DNA of 64,000 nucleotides, from positions 11,232,923 to 11,296,922 of the forward strand of contig BSYO01000022.1 in the NCBI GenBank assembly GCA_033239525.1, written 5' to 3'. Below the pieces are notes generated by a model, which saw nothing but the letters and a program-made list of their open reading frames with translations, was not told where the DNA came from and made no database searches. This document shows positions 1-9,700 of the stretch, piece after piece. The translations under genes were made by a program, and so were the position numbers. Origin of the DNA: Nepenthes gracilis. Lineage: Eukaryota > Streptophyta > Magnoliopsida > Caryophyllales > Nepenthaceae. Each line of letters opens with the position of its first letter. The first letter of the stretch is position 1.

Positions 1-518
1 TCCACTGACTCCCTTTAATACTGTTGACGTGCGCGGTAAGGCATGCGGCTAGCGCCGCTGGCTGGCCTACGCATGCAGGGTCTGAGTGACAGTCTTAATT
101 TGACTAGGCGTGCCCTATTGAGACGGCGACTGGCAATGGTTGCAGGTTTGTTGGGAATCGACGAATTTATCTAGTTGGCATTCCCGGCCTTGGATGAGCA
201 GTCCTCGTCCCTGAGTGGGGCAACTTGTGAGCTCGCGGACTTGTGAGAGGCGTCCGTTCTTGGAGGATCTTTTGGAAAAGTCCGGGAGCCTTTTCTTGAC
301 CTCTTGGGCAATTCTGTGACTCAGCTGGGCTTCCAGAATTTTCGGTCCTTTGTGTATCTGTGTACCCGGATATTGCTAGCGTTGTCCTCGAGCTTCTTCA
401 TAAGCGGACGGGACTTCTTGGGCTTCAGCTGCGCTATTGGTCCTTGGGCCTTTGGGCATCTATTCTGGGCTTCTCATTTGGGCCGTGTCTTTATAGGCCT
501 TCATATTGGGGCTCAACA
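1..518 (-). repeat. Element A 3' LTR, partial
   Basis: This segment matches 5475-5985. On the plus strand it ends in CAACA at 518, so in element orientation the LTR begins TGTTGAG directly after the PPT. Its other end lies beyond the window start. Relative to the 5' LTR it carries an extra stretch of about nine bases near 450-460. Confidence 0.9.
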
Positions 519-533
519 TAGCCCCCCATCCCA
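519..533 (-). other. Element A polypurine tract
   Basis: Read on the minus strand this is GGGATGGGGGGCTA followed at once by the LTR start TGTTGAG. Element B has the close counterpart CATGGGGGGCCAA before its 3' LTR. A PPT in this position primes plus-strand DNA synthesis, and here it fixes the element orientation as minus. Confidence 0.8.
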
Positions 534-795
534 AAGGGCCCGAAGTTCTCGACCGTTTGGCATGAAGTTGCTAGTATGCTGGAGGAACCGACCGTCCGAG
601 TACGTGTGTCCTTGCGGCAAGTACTACGTTGAGCTTGATGGGAGGTGGCCCTAGGACCTTTTCTGGGTCCGAGGCTTTTTTGCCGCCGCCGCTTCGCTTC
701 TCTGGGGAGCATTAAATGTGGTACCTGGCTGATGTGACACGCTGGCAGGCGCCTTGGGAAGGAAAGGCCATCATTCCTGAAACGAATTGCCGGTC

Positions 796-849
796 GACGC
801 GTGGCAAGGGTAATGAGTGCGCCTTTTTGTACTCCAAGGTTTATTTAAA
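796..849 (+). promoter_or_regulatory. Promoter of the element A accessory gene: conserved box and TATA box
   Basis: A TATA-like TATTTAAA lies at 842-849, about 120 bases before the ATG at 971. Just upstream, at 796-827, is a GACGCGTGGCA...AATGAGTGCGCC block. It matches a block in the same place before the related gene of element B (19546-19577, minus) and before remnant D (32776-32810). The sharing of block, TATA and start codon points to independent transcription of the antisense gene. Promoter activity itself is inferred. Confidence 0.55.
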
Positions 850-970
850 CGCCTTCTTGCCCTAATTTTTCATCTTTGCGCCTGTCCATTCGTTTTGCCT
901 TCTGATCGCTGAGACCTTTCGCTCCCTACTTCGTTCGAGTTTCTTCTTCATCCCTGTTTTTTCCGTGTTC

Positions 971-2988
971 ATGGCGCCAGGAGTGAGAGACATTGCTTCC
1001 ACGGTGACGATTGACCAGCTCACGGAGATTCGAGCTCAATATCGAATCCCTGAGTCTATGGCGATGATGATTCCGGAGCCGCACGATAGGGCACTGTACC
1101 CTCCGGATGGCTTCATGACCGTTTACGAAGTCCACCTCAAAGGCGGGCTACGGTTTTCCATTGCGGAGGAGCTCTGTGACATTATGAGGATGCTCGGGGT
1201 GCCTGCTGCTAGACTTCAGCCAAACGCAGTAAGATATCTGGTGTCCTTGTGCGTTTTCTTCCGGTGTCATAAGAAGCTCCTGAATGCTTTTACAGTCAAG
1301 GTGATGTTCCGTTTTACTCAGAACCTTGACTGGATTGTGATGACTCATCGCCCGGAATTTTCTTTGCTGTGTGGACGTAACCCGGACTCCACGAAGCGAT
1401 GAAAGAACAAATTCTTCTTCCTGGGCGTCCACGAGCACTGGGCCATCCCTTCTAAGTGGGGGAAAGTGGCTAGCCAGTACAGCTCTGACCCTTCGAGGGA
1501 GGACAGGGAGAATGTGAAGGTGTACACGGACTTGGTGCTGGCCAATCTGTGGAGCTTTCACTTGAACAAGCGCAATATCTGACTGTCTTCTGAGAAGTTC
1601 AAGATCGCCAAGTGGGAACTGCGGGATGAGGCTCCCGGCACAGCTCCTTCCGTGAAGGCCAAGGAGAGACCCAGGATGAGAGCTGGGACGCTGAGGATTG
1701 GTGGTCCCGTTGCTGAGCCCTCCTCTGATGATGATGATGTCTTTGACATCGATGATCTGAGCGACGAGGACGTGGCTGCTCCTCCGATTAAGAGGTTGGG
1801 GACTGATTCCGTGCCTGAGTCCTCGGGGTCTAGAGGTCTCGCCTTCACTGCCACTATTAATCTTGCCGAGCCCTCGGGGGCGAATGTTCAGGTGGGGGAG
1901 CTCTCGGACGCTGAGCCCCTTGGTGACGACGATGACGATGATGTTCCTCTGATAAAGAGGCTGAGGATTGGAGTCCCTCCTTCGGGGTCCTCGGGATCTG
2001 AAGGTCTCGCCTTCACTTCCACTGCTAATCCTTCTGCTGCATTCGCGGAGGTGCCTGGCCAGACTGCGGAGTTTCCAGACGTCCAGCCCCCCAAGGATGA
2101 TCCCGCCTTTGGAGCTCTCGTTGATCTGCCTGGTGACGTCTCCGACAGGATTGCTCACCCTTCCGAGGACATAGGAGGCGGGAGCGTCACGGTGGACTCT
2201 GAGAGGGGGATGACGGCTGAAGCGGCCCGTGAGGTTGTGGAAGTCGAGGACCTAAGTGTCGATGGGCTCGCGCCCCCCGATCCTTCTGAGCGTCCCGCTG
2301 TGGTTGAAGCCGAGCGGCTGCCGGTGTTCCCCGGGGACGCTGATTTTGAGGCAGACTTTCCAATGCCTTTTATAGCTGACGAGTTTGTGTCCGAAGAGGC
2401 GCCTGCGGGGTCCAGAAGCGGTCCTCAGGAGTCCGAGATCCTTGGGGAGTGTAGCACAGGGGATGATCCTCTCATTTCTAAGGTGATCCTCTGCTTCCTT
2501 CTCTGCCTTGTTCCCATTTGTTCGTGTTTTGAAGAGCCTTTCTGCTGGAGCTCCAGGGCCTGATCAGGGGCCTTGGTGGACTAGTGGGAGTGATCACCCA
2601 ATCCCTCCTGGAGATGTGGTCTTCGAGGGCCACCCATGAGGCCGTGCAGTGAGCGGAAGCGGAGCTGGCTGAAGCGAAGGAGAAGATTGCCTCTTTGGAG
2701 GACACTGTCAAGCTTCTGCAGCTTCGTCAGGGCCTCCTTCAAGATCGGATCCTTCGCCAGGAAGAGAGGTTGAGGACCTCTGTGCAGGGTTGAGAGATGG
2801 CTCCAGTGTTGGAGGGCAAGTTCTGGAACGGCATCCGTTTGTGCCATCGGGTGGCGCGACTGGTCCGTCTGTATTTTCCTGTAGCCATCCTCGACCCCAG
2901 GAACGCCAGCGCCTTGAGCGTAGAAGACTTATACGGCGTTGCTGATCGGCCTTTTCCCGAGGCCTCCTCGGGCAGGGCCCGATGGTGA
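971..2988 (+). pseudogene. Antisense accessory gene of element A (putative gypsy-type transposon protein, Transposase_28-like)
   Basis: This gene reads opposite to its host retrotransposon. One frame runs from ATG 971 to 2482 and is broken only by TGA at 1400 and 1580. A GT...AG intron of 74 bases (2483-2556, AAG|GTGATC to CTCCAG|GGC) would join it in phase to 2557-2988, which carries TGA at 2650 and 2791 and ends with TGA at 2986. The N-terminus (about residues 1-110, with ALYPPDGF and GLRFSIAEEL) resembles the Transposase_28 or putative gypsy-type domain of plant elements (PF04195), recalled from memory. The middle is acidic (DDDD runs, two KRL-containing repeats). The C-terminal exon has a coiled-coil segment (AEAELAEAKEKIASLED). 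The 3' flank to about 3140 is T-rich with AATAAG-like signals. Function is unknown. The four TGA codons make it a probable pseudogene. Element B carries a homologue. Confidence 0.7.
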
Positions 2989-3359
2989 ACCTCTTACATC
3001 CGAGGAGGCAGCTCTGGTGGATCAGGCGGGATCTTCAGGAGTCCAAGAGGCTCAAGGCGGGAGCCAAGGGACGCTCCCTTGATATGTTGTTTCTTTTCTT
3101 ATTTTGTTATACTTGTATATAAATTCATCATTTTGAATAAGACTTGGTCCTTTTTGCATCGGAGCTTTGGACGCTTCTTTTATCTTACTTGCATGAGCGT
3201 GTCTTTTTCTCTCTTTCTTTTTTGCGGCGCGTTGTACGGCGCCAGCGCCTCAATGTTGAGTGCGTGACCTCTTTTAGGGGCTCAACCCTTCTTAGATTTG
3301 GGCACACGGTCCTCTTGGGGACTTGCTATCTTTTAACCCTTTAGCTTTATTATTATTTT

Positions 3360-3902
3360 TTGCCCGGCCTCCAAGACCGCTCGGTCATAGCCGAGTTTTT
3401 TGAGTTCTGACCTCTGGGGCCCGGCTTCTAGAGCCGCTCGATCACAACCGAGTTTTTGTCGCCTGACCACTGGGGTCCGACCTTTGGGGTCGCTCGGGTT
3501 GGCGCCCAAGTTTTGTTGCCGACGGTCTCGGGTCCATTGGGGGTCGCTCGGGTTGGCGCCAAGTTTTGTTGCTCGACCCACCGGGTCCCTGTGTCGCTCG
3601 GGTTGGCGCCAAGTTTTGTTCGACACTCGGGTTCCGACCCGGGTGTCGCTCGGGTTGGCGCCCAAGTTTTGTTGCCTGACCGCTGGGGTCCGACCGCTGG
3701 GGTCGCTCGGGTTGGCGCCCAAGTTTTGTTGCCTGACCGCTGGGGTCCGACCGCTGGGGTCGCTCGGGTTGGCGCCCAAGTTTTGTTGCCTGACCGCTAG
3801 GGTCCGACCGCTAGGGTTGCTCGGGTTGGCGCCCAAGTTTTGTTGCCTGACCGTTGGGGTCCGACCGCTGGGGTCGCTCGGGTTGGCGCACAAGTTTTGT
3901 TG
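3360..3902. repeat. 57-bp tandem repeat array in element A
   Basis: About nine units lie head to tail; the four from 3661 to 3888 are exactly 57 bases each, and those starting at 3661 and 3718 are identical. The first units are shorter and more diverged. Because 57 is 19 codons, the minus strand stays open from 3980 to 3333 and would encode a repeated NLGANPSDPSGRTPAVRQQ-like 19-residue unit. The array sits where pol would be, between gag and the end of the accessory gene. I do not regard the open frame as a proven gene. Confidence 0.9.
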
Positions 3903-4146
3903 GATGCTGCGAGTTACTTCGCTGTTGATGAGGGAGCATGAGAATGCTTCAGAATGGGTGTTATAAAAAGACATTTTCATTGATGTACATATTTTACATT
4001 GGCTTCCAGGGCCTTTTCTGTCTTTTTCATTTTTTTTTTCAGTCCACGCGCTTGGGCCTTCATGCTCCTCCTCTGCCGTCTCCTTGGTCCTTGCGACAGC
4101 TGCGTTTGGGGCTGGCCTCGCCGGTATTGGCGCCCTCAGCGGGTGG

Positions 4147-4811
4147 TCAGGCGTGTTCCGTGCCCATTATAGCCTTACCCTTTGAGCGGCGCGACCGGGT
4201 ACGCCTTGGTCGTGGCAAGAAGCGGTCGAGATAGCCCTCCATTGCGAGCCGCTCGATTTTCGCCTGGAGCTTCCGGCAGTCTTCGGTGTCGTGGCCGCGG
4301 CTGCAGTGGTAATGGCAGTACTCCCACTGGTCGCCTCCCTCGGGGTTCTTCAATGGCTTGGGCCATCTCAGGAACTCCTCTTCTCTGATCTGCCTCAGGA
4401 TGTTGGTGAGGGAGTCAGTGAAGGCTAGTGGGGCCGAGGGCCCGGCTCCCCCAAGGACCATTTGTTTGGGCTCTTCTTGCCCGGACGGCCCTTGGGTCTT
4501 CTGCTGGGTGCTCGCCCTTTTTTTTTTTATTCCCCTGTCCTCGGGGGCACGGGGTCTTCCTGTCTTCTCGGCTGACTTGTTTCGTCGGTTTTGGGTCTAA
4601 AGACAGTCTTCCAGAGCCTTTTGAGCCCATTCTTTGTCGGGGCTTGGCTCATGGACTTTTTCCTGTTGAGGTAGTTCCTCAACTCGCCAGGAGTCCGCGC
4701 CGAGTGTTGCCTCTGAGGCGCTTCCGGACGCGGGCTTTCGGAGCGTGGGCCCCTAGATTGTTCACACGCCTTCTCCTGGAGGTTGCGGACGGCTCTTATG
4801 AGGCTGTCCAC
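4147..4811 (-). pseudogene. Truncated gag of element A
   Basis: Two minus-strand pieces in different frames remain. The first (4811-4527) has a Gag-like ELRNYLNRKK stretch that matches KLKTYLNSKR in element B gag. The second (4461-4147) carries the region before and around the zinc knuckle: FLRWPKPLKNPEGG, then YCHYHCSRGHDTEDC, a C/H-rich knuckle typical of plant Ty3/Gypsy Gag. Elements B (FLKWPKPLKN) and C (FLRRPKLVNN) share the first motif. The central capsid part seen in B (SYDGSTDPMDHF) is missing, so an internal deletion and a frameshift separate the pieces. Gag packages element RNA in the cytoplasm; this copy cannot make a full-length protein. It follows the PBS by about 180 bases. Confidence 0.75.
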
Positions 4812-4988
4812 CTTCTATGCTAGCTTGCGCATGCTAGTGCCGGGGCCGCCGCTCATTCTGCCACCCGACGGGAGGCACCTGTCGTAGCGCTCCTCTTCCC
4901 GGGTGGACGTGCTGCCTTGTCTGTTGATCATCTTTGGGGCGTTGCTCGTTGTAGGAGGGTGGGAAGTTATGAGTTTTTTGTTCTTCCT

Positions 4989-5006
4989 TCCCACAGACGG
5001 CGTCAA
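4989..5006 (-). other. Element A primer-binding site
   Basis: Directly after the LTR end (...CGCAACA, minus strand) comes TTGACGCCGTCTGTGGGA. Elements B (TTAACGCCGC) and C (TTGATGCCATC) have matching sequences in the same place. This GCGCC-type PBS is usual in Tat-lineage elements; I do not assign the primer tRNA. Confidence 0.75.
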
Positions 5007-5985
5007 TGTTGCGTTCTGGTTCCACGGAGTCCGAGAGATGCAGAGGTTGGTGAGGTCCAATCGGATCCGTGGTTTCCAGGCAACACAAGTGTTTGAGGTG
5101 TTGGATGCGAGGGGAAGATTGAGACTGGATTTTTTACGTAGAAAACCTCCTCTTAAATGAGGAGGAAAAACCACGAGCCTCAGGGCCTTGAAAGTGCTTC
5201 ACTATTTGCATTGAAGTCTTTACAGAATACAAGCATTGAGGATCATTCCTTCCATGTCTCTTGTTTTACGTCTCTTTTCTAGGAGATTATGCTCACTGGG
5301 GGTAGGCTTTGCCACTCTTCTTGCCTTGTTTTTCAAGAAAGAGAGAGTTTTCGTAGAGCTAATCTGGGAGAGAGAGTCCGGTCCCTTTAGAAAGGAACTT
5401 TGCTGAGTATTTATAGGGGAAACCAGGCCGTTGGGGAGGAAACACGTGGCGTCCATCGGGTGGTTGAGGAACTGGTCCACTGACTCCCTTTAATGTTGCT
5501 GACGTGCGCGGTAAGGCATGCGGCTAGCGCCGCTGGCAGGCCTACGCATGCAGGGTCTGAGTGACAGTCTTGATTTGACTAGGCGTGCCCTGTTGAGACG
5601 GCGACTGGCAGTGGTTGCAGGTTTGTTGGGAATCGACGAATTTGTCTAGTTGGCATTCCCGGCCTTGGATGAGCAGTCCTCGTCCCTGAGTGGGGCACCT
5701 TGTGAGCTCGCGGACTTGTGAGAGGCGTCCGTTCTTGGAGGATCTTCTGGGAAAGTCCGGGAGCCTTTTCTTGACCTCTTGGGCAATTCTGTGACTTAGT
5801 TGGGCTTCCAGAGTTTTCGATCCTTTTTGTATCTGTATACTCGGATATTACTAGCGTTGTCCTCGAGCTTCTTCATAAGCGGACGGGACTTCTTTGGCTT
5901 TAGCTGCGGTATTGGTCCTTGGGCCTCTATTCTGGGCTTCTCATTTGGGCCGTGTCTTTATGGGCCCTCATATTGGGGCCCAACA
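5007..5985 (-). repeat. Element A 5' LTR (979 bp)
   Basis: In element orientation it begins TGTTGGG at 5985 and ends CGCAACA at 5007, giving the terminal inverted repeat TGTTG/CAACA. A TATAAATA box lies at 5408-5415 (minus), which would start the element transcript near 5380. U3 is therefore about 600 bases and R-U5 about 370. The PBS follows immediately. Confidence 0.88.
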
Positions 5986-7591
5986 GCTCTTATGTTCCTC
6001 AAAAAAAAAAAAATTTCGGTTTGACGGGTCTCTTACGGGGTTTTGGTAGGTTGATGATTCCGTCATTGAATTATTTGTTAATATTATAGTTATAATTTTG
6101 ACTGTATAGATCTTATATTTTTTAATATAATCAATTTATGAATCTTTTGTCACATATTAGAGATATTTTTTGACAACTATTTGAACATTTATAATGGCAT
6201 ATTATTTCATAAATATATATATATATATTTGAATAAATTTTATTAATAATAGATAAATAAATGGATATTATATTATTTAAAAATATATGTGATTGTAAAT
6301 ATTCTTAAATATTTGTGATATTATTTAGACAGCAAAAAAATGTCCTATCTCAAGCAATGGACAAGGATACAAAATGGTTATTGAATTGTTTAAACATTTT
6401 TATTTTAGATAGATTTCTAAATATTGTTAAATTTATTTTTCATATTTATTTAATTATATATACTTAAGAGACAGGATCAATTTTATCAATTAAAATGGAC
6501 ATAGGTACGAAAATTAGAGACTATAGAGATAAAAATAATGATGTACATAATTGTTTTACGTAGCAAAGCTTTAAATAATTTATACGTATTTGTATAACAT
6601 ATAACTAGCTTGTAATATTGTGTTTTAAGAAATCGGAATAAAGGCTGGTTTGGCATGAAATTTTAACTTATCAAATAAAAATAATTTTTTTAAAAAATAT
6701 AATATAATTTTTTCAATTAAAAAATTCTACTTTTTAGTAATTATCTTTGCACCTTCACCAAATGCTTTTGTTTTGAGTGAAATGGAAGAAAATAAAAAAA
6801 TATAAAATAATAAAATAAAATTTATTTTATTTGTTCAATTTAAAATTGTAAGAAGGAAATGAGAGAAAATGGAGGATGTGCAAAATAAATTAGATTAAAT
6901 TTAATTTTTTGGATAAAAAAATAATTATCCTTCATTTAAAGAGTAATAGTTTATGGGTAGACAAAAAGAAGGTATAATAATTTTGACTAACCCCATGGTG
7001 CATCAAATTATCTCAACCCGATCAACACATAAAAATATCGGTCTGATCAGTTTCAGAATAATAATAAAAAAACTAAAATTAAAAATTTTAAATACGGGAT
7101 AATTTTGATACCTATTCACCTTATCCCAAAAGTCGATCTGAACCCACCCACCCTGTCTGTGATATGTAAAAGTTGTCTCAAAATCTGTACTAAAGACATT
7201 TTAAAATTAATAATTTTTTATATTTTAAATAACCATAAAATATAAAAAATATCTAAGTTCGAACTCAGAATTTAAGATTATTTTTAATATTTTGAATTAT
7301 AATCTTAATTTTAATTTTATACTTTTGGTGTCAATTTTATTTTTTTTAAAATTAAAATGGGTCATGGATCCTGAAACAGTATGTGGGTAGGCCTAAAATT
7401 ATCATACGTCTCGAGTAAGAACAAAAGTTAGGAATTTTAGGTTAAAATTAGGTTTGTCTGAAATCGATATCAATTGGTCACGTTGTTATCACTAATAAGA
7501 AAAAAGTAATATTATTAGGACTTATTCTTTTTTTTAATAGCATCAACCCTATTATTTCATTTTACCATCAAGAAATATTGAAGGAAATGTT
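5986..7591. other. AT-rich intergenic DNA
   Basis: No convincing gene is visible. The stretch holds poly-A/T tracts, a short TA run near 6210-6225 and many stops in all frames. It probably separates element A from the 3' flank of the P450. Confidence 0.6.
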
Positions 7592-7713
7592 TTTTAAATT
7601 TAAATTATTTATTTTTTAATGAGTAATTATAATTTAATTATTTTTTTTAAAAAATAATTAATTAATTATTAAATTATAATTATATATTTAAAAATAAATA
7701 ATCTAAATTTAAG
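7592..7713. repeat. AT-rich inverted repeat (fold-back, MITE-like)
   Basis: The left arm (about 7592-7650), beginning TTAAATTTAAATTATTTATT, is nearly the reverse complement of the right arm (about 7655-7713), which ends TAAATAATCTAAATTTAA. A third copy of the arm lies at 9779-9848, on the other side of the P450. No target duplication or coding capacity was recognised, so MITE-like is a description of structure only. Confidence 0.6.
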
Positions 7714-7946
7714 ATATAATTATGAAGGCTTCCCATCTGGCCCCATAAGAGGGTTGGCGTGGTCCAAAGATCTTTTAAAATCAATAAAATATACATATTA
7801 TTAATTTTCACGCATACATCAATACGAGGAAAATTAATTTCCCCTAAATTATAAAAAGGACATACAAACAACAAATACGCTAACGATTCTATTTTTTGTT
7901 AATTTTTATTTTTTTTTAAATTCTAATTATTTCCTTTTCATCCCAA

Positions 7947-7952
7947 TTTATT
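7947..7952 (-). terminator. Possible polyadenylation signal of the P450 gene
   Basis: AATAAA on the minus strand lies about 75 bases beyond the stop codon at 8027. The region is AT-rich, so a chance match is possible. Confidence 0.35.
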
Positions 7953-8026
7953 TTAATAACACTTAAAATAATTCTATCAAATGAGCGGTGGGGCTGGCCA
8001 TGATCCGACAATTTACGTCAACAAAA

Positions 8027-9616
8027 TTACATCATCGCAATCCTTTCTTCAATCTTCACCGGAAAACCACCTTTCATCATGGCCGTCAAATAAGGAACGT
8101 AAACCGGTTCAAAACCGTTCTCCGCCACAGGAACCACACGAAACCGACGCAAAACGCCAGCGACCAGCCTCTTCATTTGAAGAAACGCCATCTCCTTCCC
8201 AAGACAAATCCTGGGTCCCGCTTGGAAAACTGGATAAGAGTAAGGATCCCGGGGCACAAACCTCCATTTTCCGGCGACCCCATTTTCTCTGTCCAACCAC
8301 CTCTCAGGCCGAAATTCCGGCCACTCTTCCCCCCATAACTTATCCGATCTCCCCATCGCGTACGGATGGTATATCACTCTCATCCCCCTCTTCACCTTCG
8401 TCCCATCCGGTAAGACGTCGTCGGAAACTGCCTCCTTCGTGTCAATCGGCACCGGCGGGTATAATCTCATGCTCTCGCATAGCGAAGCATGGGTATAGAC
8501 CATGTGCTTGATTTCTTCGTAAACCGATCGCTCCTCTGAAATGCAGCCATTGCTGTTCATTTCGGTTATTTCCTTCAAAATCTGGTCCTCAACGCCTGGG
8601 TTCCCCGAGAGCAGCCAGAAAAACCAAGTTAACGCCGAGGACGTCGTGTCACGGCCGGCGAGGATGAAGCTGATGACGATATCGGTGACGAATTGCTCGT
8701 CAACAAGCCCAGATTTCAAGAACCTCGACAGCAAGTCGAGATTTGAATCCGGCAAAGAGTTGTGTTTCTGCCCATCCATGGCATTCTTCTTCTGCCTGAC
8801 AAGCTTTCGAGCGAATTCTCGAACCTCAGAAACTGCCTTCTGGAGCTTTATCTCAGACCCAATATTCAAAAGCCGCTCGACCTTCCACGCAAATGGGAAA
8901 AGTGATCTGAGTCTATGGGTGCTGATCTCGATGGCTTTGTCGAACGCGGCGGCGAACTGGCATTCCGGGAAGGAAGGTGACAAGCAATCAGGATCATGCC
9001 CGAATGCAATTTGACAGATGTTGTCAAACGCAAACCGTTTGAGTATGTCTTGAAGGTCAAGAACCGTCCCGTTCTTGGCGGCGTCGGAGAGGATCGGGAT
9101 CAGCCGGTGGTTGAACTCGGCATCCACGACGGTCTCGACGAATTTCCTGAGTGATTTGGTGTTGAACTCATGGCTGGCAACTTGTCTCTGGAACTTCCAC
9201 TCATGGCCATTGGTATTGAATATGCCATGGCCTAAGAGATCGTGGAGAATGGAGGTGAGAGTGCTGCCCTTGTGGTAATTTTCGAAGTGGGTCTTGAGGA
9301 TGTGCTCGACGTTGGCGGCGTTAGCCGTGAAGATTTGCCGGTCACCGAGAGGAACGTGCAGGATGAAGGTGGAAGACGGTGATGATCGGAGGGTGTCAGA
9401 TATCCAATTGAGAGGGTCGTTTAGGTGTTTTCGGATGGCGAAAAAGGAGCCGATGAGTGGGTAAGAACTTGGAAGACGAGAATCATGAGATTTCGATGGC
9501 GATGGGGAGAGTTTTTGGAAGGAGAAGATCTTGTTGTTTAGAAGTAGGAGAAGCCATGGAAGAAGAAGAAGAAGAAGGAGCAGCAGAAACGAAGAGAAAT
9601 GGTGCGGCTCAAACAT
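8027..9616 (-). CDS. Cytochrome P450, CYP94 family (fatty-acid omega-hydroxylase type)
   Basis: The 529-residue protein is encoded in one uninterrupted exon, as usual for CYP94 genes. It starts with a leucine-rich membrane anchor (residues 8-26) followed by a proline hinge (LPSSYPLIG, 49-57). The I-helix oxygen motif AGRDTT is at 320-325, ExxR (ESMR) at 381-384, PERW at 437-440 and the haem loop FQAGPRICLG at 464-473 with Cys471. GHGIFNTNGHEWKFQRQ and ASHEFNTKS resemble CYP94A1/A2 closely as I recall them. Family members are endoplasmic-reticulum enzymes that use a P450 reductase to omega-hydroxylate fatty acids; CYP94B/C act on jasmonoyl-isoleucine. I favour the CYP94A-like fatty-acid role but cannot exclude jasmonate oxidation. 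The start is the first ATG after a TATA box about 90 bases upstream. All catalytic motifs are intact. It is the only apparently functional gene here. Confidence 0.95.
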   Translation of the reverse strand: MFEPHHFSSFLLLLLLLLLPWLLLLLNNKIFSFQKLSPSPSKSHDSRLPSSYPLIGSFFAIRKHLNDPLNWISDTLRSSPSSTFILHVPLGDRQIFTANAANVEHILKTHFENYHKGSTLTSILHDLLGHGIFNTNGHEWKFQRQVASHEFNTKSLRKFVETVVDAEFNHRLIPILSDAAKNGTVLDLQDILKRFAFDNICQIAFGHDPDCLSPSFPECQFAAAFDKAIEISTHRLRSLFPFAWKVERLLNIGSEIKLQKAVSEVREFARKLVRQKKNAMDGQKHNSLPDSNLDLLSRFLKSGLVDEQFVTDIVISFILAGRDTTSSALTWFFWLLSGNPGVEDQILKEITEMNSNGCISEERSVYEEIKHMVYTHASLCESMRLYPPVPIDTKEAVSDDVLPDGTKVKRGMRVIYHPYAMGRSDKLWGEEWPEFRPERWLDRENGVAGKWRFVPRDPYSYPVFQAGPRICLGKEMAFLQMKRLVAGVLRRFRVVPVAENGFEPVYVPYLTAMMKGGFPVKIEERIAMM

Positions 9617-9700
9617 GGCTTCCGCTTTGTGATGTCTCTGCCTTTCACTAGCTTTGGCTTTAACTTAAGCTTCTTATTGAGTAGAGTTGGCTTCTCTTTG

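Larger units (their letters stand above)
1..5985 (-). mobile_element. Element A: non-autonomous Tat-type Ty3/Gypsy retrotransposon (3' end cut by window edge)
   Basis: Bases 1-518 repeat 5475-5985 directly. By eye they differ by about 25 substitutions and two short indels. The element reads on the minus strand: the 5' LTR is at 5007-5985, the PBS at 4989-5006, broken gag at 4147-4811, and a PPT at 519-533 abuts the 3' LTR. No protease, reverse transcriptase, RNase H or integrase motif is present between gag and the PPT. In their place are a tandem repeat (3360-3902) and an accessory gene on the opposite strand (971-2988). The GC-rich sequence contrasts with the AT-rich DNA beyond 5985. The missing left part of the LTR, about 470 bases, lies outside the window, so the target duplication cannot be checked. 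Confidence 0.88.

Noticed and set aside
965..970. GTG at 965 as the start of the accessory ORF
   Set aside because: A plant gene would use the ATG at 971, which the homologous start in remnant D also supports.
1148..2158. Long minus-strand ORF of 336 residues in element A
   Set aside because: It is the shadow of the accessory gene: low complexity, Arg/Ser/Pro-rich, no motif, and the plus frame has the recognisable domain, acidic region and promoter.
3400..3966. Plus-strand ORFs across the tandem repeat
   Set aside because: They are open only because the 57-base unit is a multiple of three; they have no start context or homology.
7981..8511. Plus-strand ORF of 176 residues
   Set aside because: It overlaps the 3' part of the P450 on the opposite strand and has no family features.
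8541..9014. Plus-strand ORF of 157 residues
   Set aside because: It is the reverse-strand shadow of the P450 coding sequence.
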